A DNA stretch of 6,238 nucleotides from an uncultured Alphaproteobacteria bacterium (GCA_944391355.1 CALXTG010000199.1:1-6238); one strand, 5' to 3'; positions 1-6,023 are shown, counted from the first letter of the stretch. Notes: generated from the sequence alone by a model not told the origin. Translations and numbers: made by a program.

Positions 1-808
1 CGGCGTCATAATCAATATTGCTCCATTTCTGCCGGATTTCCGAATGAACCGCCGGATCAAGCTTAAACAAAACCTTATTGATAATTCTGAGCAAAACCTG
101 CTCGTCGGCGCGCACCGCCATGCCGAAACCGTATGACGACCCAACCACCGGCGCAATATAGCGCAGATTTTTCATCTGCATATTCTCTATCGCGTATTTG
201 GCGTAAAGAATATCGCTGACCACGAAATCAGCCTCGCCGCGGTTCGCCGCCTGCAAAGCTTCCTGCGCGGTATCATAAAACACAAAATTATGCTCGCGTT
301 CCTGAAGCTGGTCGAAAAAGCTTCTTAACTCGTTGCTTACCGCCACTTTCTGACGAACGATATCATCAAGATTATTTACAAAAACCGTATTTTTATTGCT
401 GAAAATCCCCAGCGAAGAAGCAACATAAGCTTTGGAAAAATCTGCTTTTTTAACGGTATACGCGTTGCGCGCCGCCAGCGGCAGCAAGTCAACCTCGCCT
501 TCTCCGAGTTTTTGCAGCGCGGTTTCCATATCATCGAGCGGAATAATCTCAAATTGAATCCCGGTATTATTTTCGATAATTTTAAGATAACTGGAAGCAA
601 TCCCCTCATACTGCCCGTTATAGATAAACTCGTAAGGCGGCGCGTCAACCATAACCCCGGCACGCAGGACCCGGTGGTTTTCCAGCCAGTCTTTTTCATG
701 CGGCGTCAGCTCCAGATTAAAAGTATAATCCTCAAAAATAAAACCGGCCCACGCCGCTCCCGGCAGCAGTCCCAGCAAAACAACAATAACAGCCCAGATT
801 TTCCGCAA
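1..808 (-). CDS. Exported periplasmic solute-binding/sensor protein (SBP_bac_3 type), C-terminus cut off by window edge
   Basis: The minus-strand frame is open from a TTG at 808 to the left edge (269 codons), so the gene is partial at its 3' end. Residues 1-21 form a signal peptide: positive start MRK, hydrophobic core, and an AWA cleavage site before G22. Residues 34-61 read LTPHEKDWLENH, then RVLRAGVMVDAPPYEF. This is the typical opening of type 2 periplasmic binding domains found as sensor input of BvgS/EvgS-type hybrid kinases and of some GGDEF proteins, and also in free amino-acid-binding proteins. The domain continues to the window edge with features such as YEGIASSYL and GEVDLLPLAA. 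TTG is chosen because AGGGG lies 7 nt upstream, the signal peptide begins exactly there, and an in-frame TAA sits 11 codons further upstream. Whether a membrane segment and a kinase or cyclase follow cannot be seen. It is divergent from the hydrogenase operon, and a functional link is not shown. Confidence 0.85.
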   Translation of the reverse strand, partial: MRKIWAVIVVLLGLLPGAAWAGFIFEDYTFNLELTPHEKDWLENHRVLRAGVMVDAPPYEFIYNGQYEGIASSYLKIIENNTGIQFEIIPLDDMETALQKLGEGEVDLLPLAARNAYTVKKADFSKAYVASSLGIFSNKNTVFVNNLDDIVRQKVAVSNELRSFFDQLQEREHNFVFYDTAQEALQAANRGEADFVVSDILYAKYAIENMQMKNLRYIAPVVGSSYGFGMAVRADEQVLLRIINKVLFKLDPAVHSEIRQKWSNIDYDA

Positions 809-815
809 ATTTCTT

Positions 816-820
816 CCCCT
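816..820 (-). promoter_or_regulatory. Ribosome binding site supporting a TTG start
   Basis: On the minus strand AGGGG lies 7 nt before the TTG at 808. No ATG or GTG lies in frame between the upstream in-frame TAA and this TTG, so the site decides the start. Confidence 0.6.
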
Positions 821-841
821 TTCCGGTTGCCGATACAGATT

Positions 842-870
842 AGTTTAATATGTCCCGAACAGAAAAACAA
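842..870 (-). promoter_or_regulatory. Weak candidate promoter for the left, divergent gene
   Basis: Read on the minus strand, TTGTTT (870-865) and TAAACT (847-842) are separated by 17 bp. This resembles a sigma70 -35/-10 pair but matches only 3/6 and 4/6 consensus bases. It would give a leader of roughly 27 nt before the TTG start. The region is AT-rich, so a chance match is possible. Confidence 0.3.
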
Positions 871-928
871 GCTAAACCGAAACATATCCGATTTGATATA
901 TTCTATATACCCAAGACTAAAAAACGGA

Positions 929-957
929 TTGCCTTTTTATAAGCTCCCCGATATAAT
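929..957 (+). promoter_or_regulatory. Sigma70-like promoter of the hydrogenase operon
   Basis: TTGCCT (929-934) and a perfect TATAAT (952-957) are spaced by 17 bp, the optimal distance. Transcription would start near 964, leaving a leader of about 29 nt before the first gene of the operon. No second promoter of similar quality was noticed between the operon genes, and gene gaps there are 2-22 nt. This supports one transcript from here to the terminator at 5994-6023. Confidence 0.65.
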
Positions 958-978
958 TTTTATACTTATAACGTTCAT

Positions 979-983
979 AAGGA
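979..983 (+). promoter_or_regulatory. Ribosome binding site of the first operon gene
   Basis: AAGGA lies 9 nt before the ATG at 993, a good Shine-Dalgarno match at usual spacing. It fixes the start of the small [2Fe-2S] protein. Confidence 0.7.
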
Positions 984-992
984 TTATACTCG

Positions 993-1247
993 ATGGCTTC
1001 GACAATCAAAGTCTGCATGGGCAGTTCCTGCTTTGCCCGCGGCAATATTCAAAACCTGCAATTAATCCAGAATTATTTAAAAGAAAACGGTCTTGACGCC
1101 GAGGTCGAGCTTGTCGGCCTGCGCTGCTGCGACAAATGTTCGCAGGGGCCGAATATTACAATCGACAATGTCGAATACAACAATATTGATAAAGGCACGC
1201 TGCTCGATATCCTCGAAAAACATTTCGGAACCGCAAAGAAAGAATAA
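993..1247 (+). CDS. Small thioredoxin-like [2Fe-2S] ferredoxin (NuoE/HndA C-terminal-like)
   Basis: This 84-residue cytoplasmic protein has the cysteine pattern of thioredoxin-fold [2Fe-2S] domains: C8-x4-C13 near the N-terminus (VCMGSSC) and C45-x3-C49 in the middle (LRCCDKC). C46 is an additional cysteine next to C45. The family occurs as the C-terminal part of NuoE/HndA and as stand-alone subunits of multimeric [FeFe] hydrogenases, where it relays single electrons. The protein is only the core domain, lacking the helical N-terminal region of full NuoE. It is the first gene of the operon, with AAGGA 9 nt before its ATG. The stop is followed after 3 nt by the PAS-containing hydrogenase, so the two are probably translationally coupled. 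Inference: it passes electrons to or from one of the two hydrogenase-type proteins, and proximity favours the HydS-like one. The fold assignment is confident, the partner is not. Confidence 0.88.
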   Translation: MASTIKVCMGSSCFARGNIQNLQLIQNYLKENGLDAEVELVGLRCCDKCSQGPNITIDNVEYNNIDKGTLLDILEKHFGTAKKE

Positions 1248-1250
1248 AAA

Positions 1251-3044
1251 ATGTCTAACCGTGAATACCCGCTTTATACAATCAAAAACAACTGCATGGA
1301 CTGCTACAAATGCGTCCGGCATTGTCCGGTAAAGGCTATTAAAATCGAAGATAATTCGGCGATGATTGTCCCCGACCTCTGCATTGCCTGCGGCACCTGT
1401 TATAAAGTCTGCCCCGCTAAAGCCAAGCAGACCCGCAACGACTTGCCCCGCGCCAAACATCTGCTGCAATCGGGCAAAGACGTTTATGTTTCGCTCGCCC
1501 CCTCCTGGATTACCGAATTTGAAGGGCTGGAAGCCGGGCAAATCATTGCCGCCATTCGCCGCCTCGGCATCAAAGGCGTCGGCGAAACCGCTCTCGGCGC
1601 GCAGGAAGTCTCCTGCAATATCGCCGATATCATGGAAAAACTCGGCAATTCTTCCGACCCGAAAGACAAAAACCGCCTGCTGATTTCCACCGCCTGCCCC
1701 GCGGCCGTCGAATATATCCGCAAATATCTGCCCGAAAAAGCCGCTGATTTAATCCCGGTTCATTCGCCGCTTTTGTCCCATTGCCGCTTGATGAAAGAAA
1801 AACTCGGACCGGATATCGAAATTATTTTTGTCGGCCCCTGCATTGCCAAAAAACTCGAAGCCGACAACCACCCCGACCTGCTCAGCCTGAGTCTCAGCTT
1901 CTCCGATCTGCGCCAATGGTTTAAAGACGAAAATATTAATCCGGCGGAAATCACCCCCAGTGTCTTTGACAAGTTTATTCTCGAAAAAGCCACCGACGGC
2001 ACCGCTTATCCGATTGAAGGCGGCATGATTGAAACCCTGCGCCCTTATGAACAAAGCAAAAAAGCTTATCTGATGCAGGTCAGCGGTATCGGCAATCTGC
2101 GCCGCGAACTGCAAAATCTTGACACTGCCGGTCTTGACCGTCCGGTCTTTGTCGAATGTCTGGCCTGTCTCGGCGGCTGCGTTTCCGGCCCTTGCACCAA
2201 TAATAAGAAAAACGGCCTGGAAAAGCGCGTCGAGATTCTCAAACAAACCGAATTTCCCGAAGACATTGCCAAACGCAAACCCTATGTCGATATTTCCGAA
2301 AATTTCAACGCGCAGAGCGTAAGCGGCGAAACTTATGACGAAGCTGCGATTCGCCGGGTTCTGACCCAGATCGGCAAATATACGATTGAAGATGAAATCA
2401 ACTGCGGCGGCTGCGGTTACGACACCGGCCGTAATTTTGCCAAAGCCCTGTTGGCCGGCAAGGCCGAACCGGAAATGTGCGTTTCGCACATGAAGCATCA
2501 GGCTCAGCGCAAAGCTAACGCGCTGCTGCGCTGCATTCCTTCGCCGATTGTCATTGCCAATGCCGACCTGCGGATTCTCGAATATAACGATAAGTTCGTC
2601 GAAACTTTCTGGAATGAAGAAGAACACGGCGACATCTACGGCAAAGATGACCTGCGCGGCGCCGACCTGCGCGACTTTATCGGCTTCACCAACCTATTTG
2701 CCGCCTCGCTGGAACTGGAACAGGATATTCACCGCGAACATGTTCGCCATGATGACAAACTTTTTGACGTCGTCGTTTTCAATATTGATAAAAAACAAAT
2801 TGTCGGCGGCATTATCGAAGATGTCACCAATATGGAAATGAAAAAAGAGCAGATCGCCGCCAAGGCTAAAGAAGTTATTCACAAAAACCTCGCCACTGTT
2901 CAGCAGATTGCCTGCACCCTCGGCGAGCACATGGCCGAAACCGAAGTTCTGCTCCGCTCGATTGCCAAAGACTTTTCCAGCGAAAGCGACAACAGGAACA
3001 ACGAAGTTCAAATCCGCACCAATTCCAACAAGCGGGAATTTTAG
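1251..3044 (+). CDS. Sensory-type [FeFe]-hydrogenase-like protein with FeS and PAS domains (HydS / group C-like)
   Basis: 597 residues. Residues 15-55 hold two [4Fe-4S] ferredoxin motifs (C15, C18, C21, C25; C44, C47, C50, C54). The H-domain spans about 75-330, with H-cluster ligands C149 (STACP), C197 (VGPCIAKK), and C306 and C310 (ECLACLGGC). A148 replaces the proton-shuttling cysteine of catalytic enzymes (TSCCP), and Gly-Pro-Cys replaces Met-Pro-Cys. Both changes are known in sensory HydS proteins. Residues 384-411 resemble the FeS domain of RnfB/CdhE (CGGCGY, later EMCV) but have G393 where the third cysteine is expected. A PAS domain follows (about 426-530), then a helical, probably coiled-coil tail (about 535-580). 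No kinase or cyclase output is fused. The next gene, 2 nt downstream, is a phosphatase and the likely partner. The ATG follows an A-rich stretch with a poor Shine-Dalgarno, suggesting coupling to the upstream gene. Comparable to the PAS-containing hydrogenase of the Thermoanaerobacterium hfs cluster. Probable role: H2/redox sensing, or strongly biased catalysis. Confidence 0.9.
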   Translation: MSNREYPLYTIKNNCMDCYKCVRHCPVKAIKIEDNSAMIVPDLCIACGTCYKVCPAKAKQTRNDLPRAKHLLQSGKDVYVSLAPSWITEFEGLEAGQIIAAIRRLGIKGVGETALGAQEVSCNIADIMEKLGNSSDPKDKNRLLISTACPAAVEYIRKYLPEKAADLIPVHSPLLSHCRLMKEKLGPDIEIIFVGPCIAKKLEADNHPDLLSLSLSFSDLRQWFKDENINPAEITPSVFDKFILEKATDGTAYPIEGGMIETLRPYEQSKKAYLMQVSGIGNLRRELQNLDTAGLDRPVFVECLACLGGCVSGPCTNNKKNGLEKRVEILKQTEFPEDIAKRKPYVDISENFNAQSVSGETYDEAAIRRVLTQIGKYTIEDEINCGGCGYDTGRNFAKALLAGKAEPEMCVSHMKHQAQRKANALLRCIPSPIVIANADLRILEYNDKFVETFWNEEEHGDIYGKDDLRGADLRDFIGFTNLFAASLELEQDIHREHVRHDDKLFDVVVFNIDKKQIVGGIIEDVTNMEMKKEQIAAKAKEVIHKNLATVQQIACTLGEHMAETEVLLRSIAKDFSSESDNRNNEVQIRTNSNKREF

Positions 3045-3046
3045 CC

Positions 3047-4222
3047 ATGAGCGAATCTTTATTCATTGAGGTCAGCAAGGAACAATGCCAGAAATACGGC
3101 GAAGACTGTTTCGGCGATACGGTTTTTACCAAAAAGATTCCTGAGGAACGCCGCGTTATCTCGATTCTCTCCGACGGCCTCGGCAGCGGAGTCAAAGCCA
3201 ATATCCTGTCGTCAATGACCACCCGCATGGCGATGAAATTCGTCGAAAGCAATATGGAGCTGCTGCGCTCGTCGGAAGTGATGATGGACGCTCTGCCGAT
3301 TTGCCAGATTCGCAAAATCAGCTACGCGACTTTCTCTATCGTCGACAGCGAACTTGAGGGCAAAACCCGTATTTTTGAAATGGATAACCCGTCGTTTATT
3401 TTTATCCGCGACGGCCGCGAAGTCAAAGTAAAATCCCGCGAGCTGTCTTCACCGAAATGGAAAGAACGCACCATTAACGTTTCGCAGATTACCACCCAGC
3501 CCGAAGACCGCATTATTCTGATCTCCGACGGCGTCAGTCAGGCCGGCCTCGGCAACAAACTCTACCCGCTCGGCTGGCAGCGCAGCGGCTGTGTCGAATA
3601 TGTGTTAAAACAGATTCGCAAAAACCCTTATATCTCCGCCTATGACCTGGCTCACGGAGTCGTACGCGAAGCTCTTGAAAAAGAGGTTGAAAAAAAAGCC
3701 GGAGATGATATAAGCTGCGTGGTTCTGTATTTTCGCAAACCGCGCAAGCTTCTGGTTCTGACCGGCCCTCCTTTTGACGAAGACAAAGACAAGGAAATTG
3801 CCGAAATGGTTTCGCTCTATGACGGCAAAACCGCCATTTGCGGCGGCACCACCGCCAACATTGTCGAACGCGAGCTCTGCCTTAAATGCGAGATTGACAA
3901 GACCAGTTTTGACGATAAAATCCCGATGGCTTCCAAAATGGACGGGGTAGATTTGGTAACCGAGGGCATTTTAACCTTGACCGAAGTTTATCGTATGCTA
4001 AAAGAAGGCATTGACAAACAAAAAAACAATGCGGCCGTCCGTTTAGCCAATCTGCTGCTCGACAGCGACAAAATCGATTTTGTCGTCGGCACCAAGATCA
4101 ATATTGCCCATCAGGATCCCAATCTGCCGATGGAGTTGGAAATCAGGCGCAACATTGTCAAAAAAATATTTAGAATATTGCAGGACAAATATTTTAAAGA
4201 AATTAGTGTAAGATACGTTTAG
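3047..4222 (+). CDS. SpoIIE-family PP2C-type serine/threonine phosphatase with an extra C-terminal domain
   Basis: 391 residues, cytoplasmic, with no signal peptide or membrane segment seen. Residues 1-229 form a PP2C/SpoIIE phosphatase domain. The metal-binding motifs are SDGLGSGVKA (D43, G44), ISDGVSQAG (D161) and GDDISCVVLY (D220, D221), so the acidic residues needed for two-metal catalysis appear intact. Residues 230-391 form a second region not explained by PP2C, with LLVLTGPP (235-242), CGGTTANIVE (265-274), a CLKC pair (C278, C281) and DLVTEGILTL (302-311). The start codon lies 2 nt after the preceding stop, with GCGGGA inside the end of that gene as a possible ribosome site, implying coupled translation. 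SpoIIE phosphatases of this type are known next to PAS-containing [FeFe] hydrogenases, for example in hfs clusters. Inference: it dephosphorylates an unknown protein in response to the hydrogenase sensor. The phosphatase call is firm, the substrate is unknown. Confidence 0.88.
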   Translation: MSESLFIEVSKEQCQKYGEDCFGDTVFTKKIPEERRVISILSDGLGSGVKANILSSMTTRMAMKFVESNMELLRSSEVMMDALPICQIRKISYATFSIVDSELEGKTRIFEMDNPSFIFIRDGREVKVKSRELSSPKWKERTINVSQITTQPEDRIILISDGVSQAGLGNKLYPLGWQRSGCVEYVLKQIRKNPYISAYDLAHGVVREALEKEVEKKAGDDISCVVLYFRKPRKLLVLTGPPFDEDKDKEIAEMVSLYDGKTAICGGTTANIVERELCLKCEIDKTSFDDKIPMASKMDGVDLVTEGILTLTEVYRMLKEGIDKQKNNAAVRLANLLLDSDKIDFVVGTKINIAHQDPNLPMELEIRRNIVKKIFRILQDKYFKEISVRYV

Positions 4223-4224
4223 AA

Positions 4225-4229
4225 AAGGA
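4225..4229 (+). promoter_or_regulatory. Ribosome binding site of the second [2Fe-2S] gene
   Basis: AAGGA lies 8 nt before the ATG at 4238, in the 15-nt gap after the phosphatase stop. It is stronger than the sites before the two preceding genes, suggesting independent translation initiation here. Confidence 0.65.
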
Positions 4230-4237
4230 ACTGTACC

Positions 4238-4507
4238 ATGGAAAAAGTAACCGTAAAAATCTGTGCCGGAACCTCCTGTTTCGTTATGGGTGCCGCTCAG
4301 ATTCAGGCTCTGGAATTTACCCCGCCCGAAGATATCGCCGATAAAATCGAGCTGGTAGAAGTCCGCTGCATGAACCTTTGCAAAGACACCACCGCCAAAT
4401 ATAACCGCGGCCCTTTTGTTATGGTCAATGACGAACTGATTGAAGAAGCAACCTTCGAAAAGGTCGTCAATAAGATCCGTGAAGTTTTAAAAAATAAATG
4501 CGACTAA
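4238..4507 (+). CDS. Second small thioredoxin-like [2Fe-2S] ferredoxin
   Basis: This 89-residue cytoplasmic protein has the same cysteine layout as the first small protein of the operon: C9-x4-C14 (ICAGTSC) and C44-x3-C48 (VRCMNLC), expected to bind one [2Fe-2S] cluster in a thioredoxin fold. A further cysteine, C88, is next to last. The two small proteins share the pattern but differ in most other residues. This one also has an insertion between the half-sites (TPPEDIADK) and a longer stretch after C48 (KDTTAKYNRGP), so they are diverged paralogues rather than a recent duplication. It precedes the catalytic-type hydrogenase by 22 nt and is the more likely electron carrier or subunit for that enzyme, while the first copy sits beside the sensory one. 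This pairing is inferred from gene order only. Confidence 0.87.
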   Translation: MEKVTVKICAGTSCFVMGAAQIQALEFTPPEDIADKIELVEVRCMNLCKDTTAKYNRGPFVMVNDELIEEATFEKVVNKIREVLKNKCD

Positions 4508-4510
4508 AAT

Positions 4511-4515
4511 AAGGA
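4511..4515 (+). promoter_or_regulatory. Distant Shine-Dalgarno of the catalytic-type hydrogenase gene
   Basis: AAGGA ends 14 nt before the ATG at 4530, longer than the usual 5-9 nt. A second purine stretch, AAAAGAAG (4522-4529), abuts the ATG. An in-frame TAA at 4521-4523 rules out a start further upstream. The only nearby in-frame alternative is the ATG at 4560, which has no better site, so 4530 is kept. Confidence 0.4.
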
Positions 4516-4529
4516 ACAGATAAAAGAAG

Positions 4530-5978
4530 ATGTTAATCCCCAAGAATAATGCCAATCAAATGCGGGCTAAAATCTTAATCAAGCTCGCCGAAAGCTACTT
4601 TGCCGACAAATTTGCCAACGCCGATCGCATTCCGCTTGATCTGCGTCCCAAGGAAATGCAGCCCAGCCGCTGCTGTATCTATAAAGACCGCGCCGTACTC
4701 AAATATCGCTGCATGGCCGGTCTCGGCGTTTCTCCGGATTCGGAAACCGACGAATTGAAAACCCTCAAAGAATACGGCGCCGATGCCCTGAAACGCACCG
4801 AAGCCGACAAGAGCCGCCTCTCGGTCATCGATATCGCCTGCTCAGCCTGTATCAAATCACAATATATGGTCACCAACGCCTGCCGCGGCTGTTTTGCTCA
4901 GCCCTGCCGGCTCAACTGCCCCAAAGAAGCGATTTCGATTGTCAACGGCCGCGCCTGGATTGATCCCGAAAAATGCGTTAACTGCGGCAAATGTCATGAA
5001 GTCTGCCCCTACCATTCGATTATCCGCATTCCGGTTCCCTGTGAAGAAGCTTGTCCGGTCGGCGCAATTACCAAAGATGAATTCGGTAAAGAACATATTG
5101 ACACCGAAAAATGTATCTCCTGCGGCAAATGCCTGATGTCCTGCCCGTTCGGCGCAATTGTCGAAAGCTCGCAGATGGTAGATGTTCTGCGCGAAATTCA
5201 CGACACCGAACATAAAGTCGTCGCCATGTTGGCACCGGCCGTAGTCGGACAGTTCCCCGGCGACATTCACAACATGATCGGTGCTCTGAAAAAAGCCGGT
5301 TTTGACGAAGTTGTCGAAGTCGCCGTCGGCGCCGATATCACCACTCAGAAAGAAGCCGCCGAATTTATTGAAAAAATGGAAGCCGGCGAAAAATTCATGA
5401 CCACTTCCTGCTGCCCGGCTTATTACCGTGCCGCTAAAGTGCATATTCCCGAAATTGCGCCGCATGTTTCGCATACCAAAACCCCGATGTATTACACCGC
5501 GGAACTGGTCAAAAAAGAATGTCCCGACTGCAAGACGGTCTTTATCGGCCCCTGCCTGGCCAAACGGGTTGAAGCCGAATATGATCCCAATGTCGATTAT
5601 GTGCTGACCTTCGAAGAAATCGGCGCCATGTTTGTCGCCCAAGGCATCAACGTTGACGAATGCCCGGCCGAAGACTTTAAAGAAGTTTCCTGCGCCCAGG
5701 GAAGAAAATTCCCGATCAGCGGCGGGGTTGCCGGTGCGGTAGCTTCTCTGGTCGAAGGTAAGATGGAAATCAAACCCGAACTGATTGACGGCCTGAGCAA
5801 AGAAAACATTAAGCTTTTGAAACGCTACGCCGCTAAAGGCTGCGACAGCAACATGATTGAAGTCATGTGCTGCGAAGGCGGTTGTGTTGCCGGCCCCGGC
5901 TGCATTGCCCTGGCCAAAAAAGCTGCCCGAGCCGTTGAAAGCTATGTCGCACAGGGCGAAGATTTAAGTAAAAAATAA
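4530..5978 (+). CDS. Monomeric-type [FeFe] hydrogenase, catalytic motifs present (group B-like)
   Basis: 482 residues, cytoplasmic. The H-domain (about 225-470) has TTSCCPAYY (C294 as probable proton-relay cysteine, C295 as H-cluster ligand), IGPCLAKRVEAEY (C342), and EVMCCEGGCVAGPG (ligands C448 and C452). Unlike group A enzymes, L2 has Gly-Pro-Cys rather than Met-Pro-Cys, and L3 has GGCVAGPG rather than a GGG run, which fits group B. The N-terminal part is cysteine-rich: C104/C107, then C118, C121, C126, C130 (CRGCFAQPCRLNCP), then two ferredoxin motifs (C149, C152, C155, C159; C195, C198, C201, C205) with an extra CEEACP (C171, C175) between them. At least three [4Fe-4S] clusters are likely. 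Expected reaction: reversible proton reduction with reduced ferredoxin. It is the last gene before a terminator. It resembles the second hydrogenase of the Thermoanaerobacterium hfs cluster. Maturases HydE, HydF and HydG are needed but not in the window. Confidence 0.92.
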   Translation: MLIPKNNANQMRAKILIKLAESYFADKFANADRIPLDLRPKEMQPSRCCIYKDRAVLKYRCMAGLGVSPDSETDELKTLKEYGADALKRTEADKSRLSVIDIACSACIKSQYMVTNACRGCFAQPCRLNCPKEAISIVNGRAWIDPEKCVNCGKCHEVCPYHSIIRIPVPCEEACPVGAITKDEFGKEHIDTEKCISCGKCLMSCPFGAIVESSQMVDVLREIHDTEHKVVAMLAPAVVGQFPGDIHNMIGALKKAGFDEVVEVAVGADITTQKEAAEFIEKMEAGEKFMTTSCCPAYYRAAKVHIPEIAPHVSHTKTPMYYTAELVKKECPDCKTVFIGPCLAKRVEAEYDPNVDYVLTFEEIGAMFVAQGINVDECPAEDFKEVSCAQGRKFPISGGVAGAVASLVEGKMEIKPELIDGLSKENIKLLKRYAAKGCDSNMIEVMCCEGGCVAGPGCIALAKKAARAVESYVAQGEDLSKK

Positions 5979-5993
5979 ATTTTTACTTTTCAC

Positions 5994-6023
5994 AAAAAGC
6001 ATCTCTTTCGAGATGCTTTTTTT
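5994..6023 (+). terminator. Intrinsic terminator of the hydrogenase operon
   Basis: AGCATCTC (5998-6005) pairs with GAGATGCT (6010-6017) around a TTTC loop. The stem can be extended by A/T pairs to 5994, and a run of seven T (6017-6023) follows. It begins 16 nt after the stop codon. The A run on the other side means the hairpin might also act on minus-strand transcripts. Confidence 0.92.

Noticed and set aside
895..910. AT-rich near-palindrome GATATATTCTATATAC upstream of the operon promoter, considered as an FNR or other operator
   Set aside because: It lacks the TTGAT-N4-ATCAA pattern of FNR, and the symmetric part is only five A/T pairs, which is expected by chance in such AT-rich sequence.
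512..1096. Plus-strand open frame of 194 codons across the left gene and the intergenic region
   Set aside because: It runs antisense to the signal-peptide/SBP gene, crosses the operon promoter and overlaps the first [2Fe-2S] gene. Its product has no recognisable domain.
1749..2627. Long minus-strand open frame (292 codons) inside the HydS-like gene
   Set aside because: It is a shadow of a gene with strong motif support on the plus strand. Its composition (many Phe, Ala, Gly, Asn) reflects the reverse complement of GAA/AAA/GCC-rich codons.
2880..2970. The VIHKNLATVQQIA helix considered as a histidine kinase H-box
   Set aside because: No ATPase domain follows and the surrounding sequence does not match a HisKA motif. 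A signalling or coiled-coil helix explains it better.
1251..3044. The HydS-like gene considered as a decayed (pseudogene) hydrogenase because of A148 and G393
   Set aside because: The frame is intact over 597 codons, all four H-cluster ligands and both ferredoxin motifs are kept, and the alanine is typical of sensory members.
4857..5642. Long minus-strand open frame (261 codons) inside the group B-like hydrogenase
   Set aside because: It has the same shadow signature, rich in Phe and Gly, with no family motif and opposite a clear hydrogenase gene.
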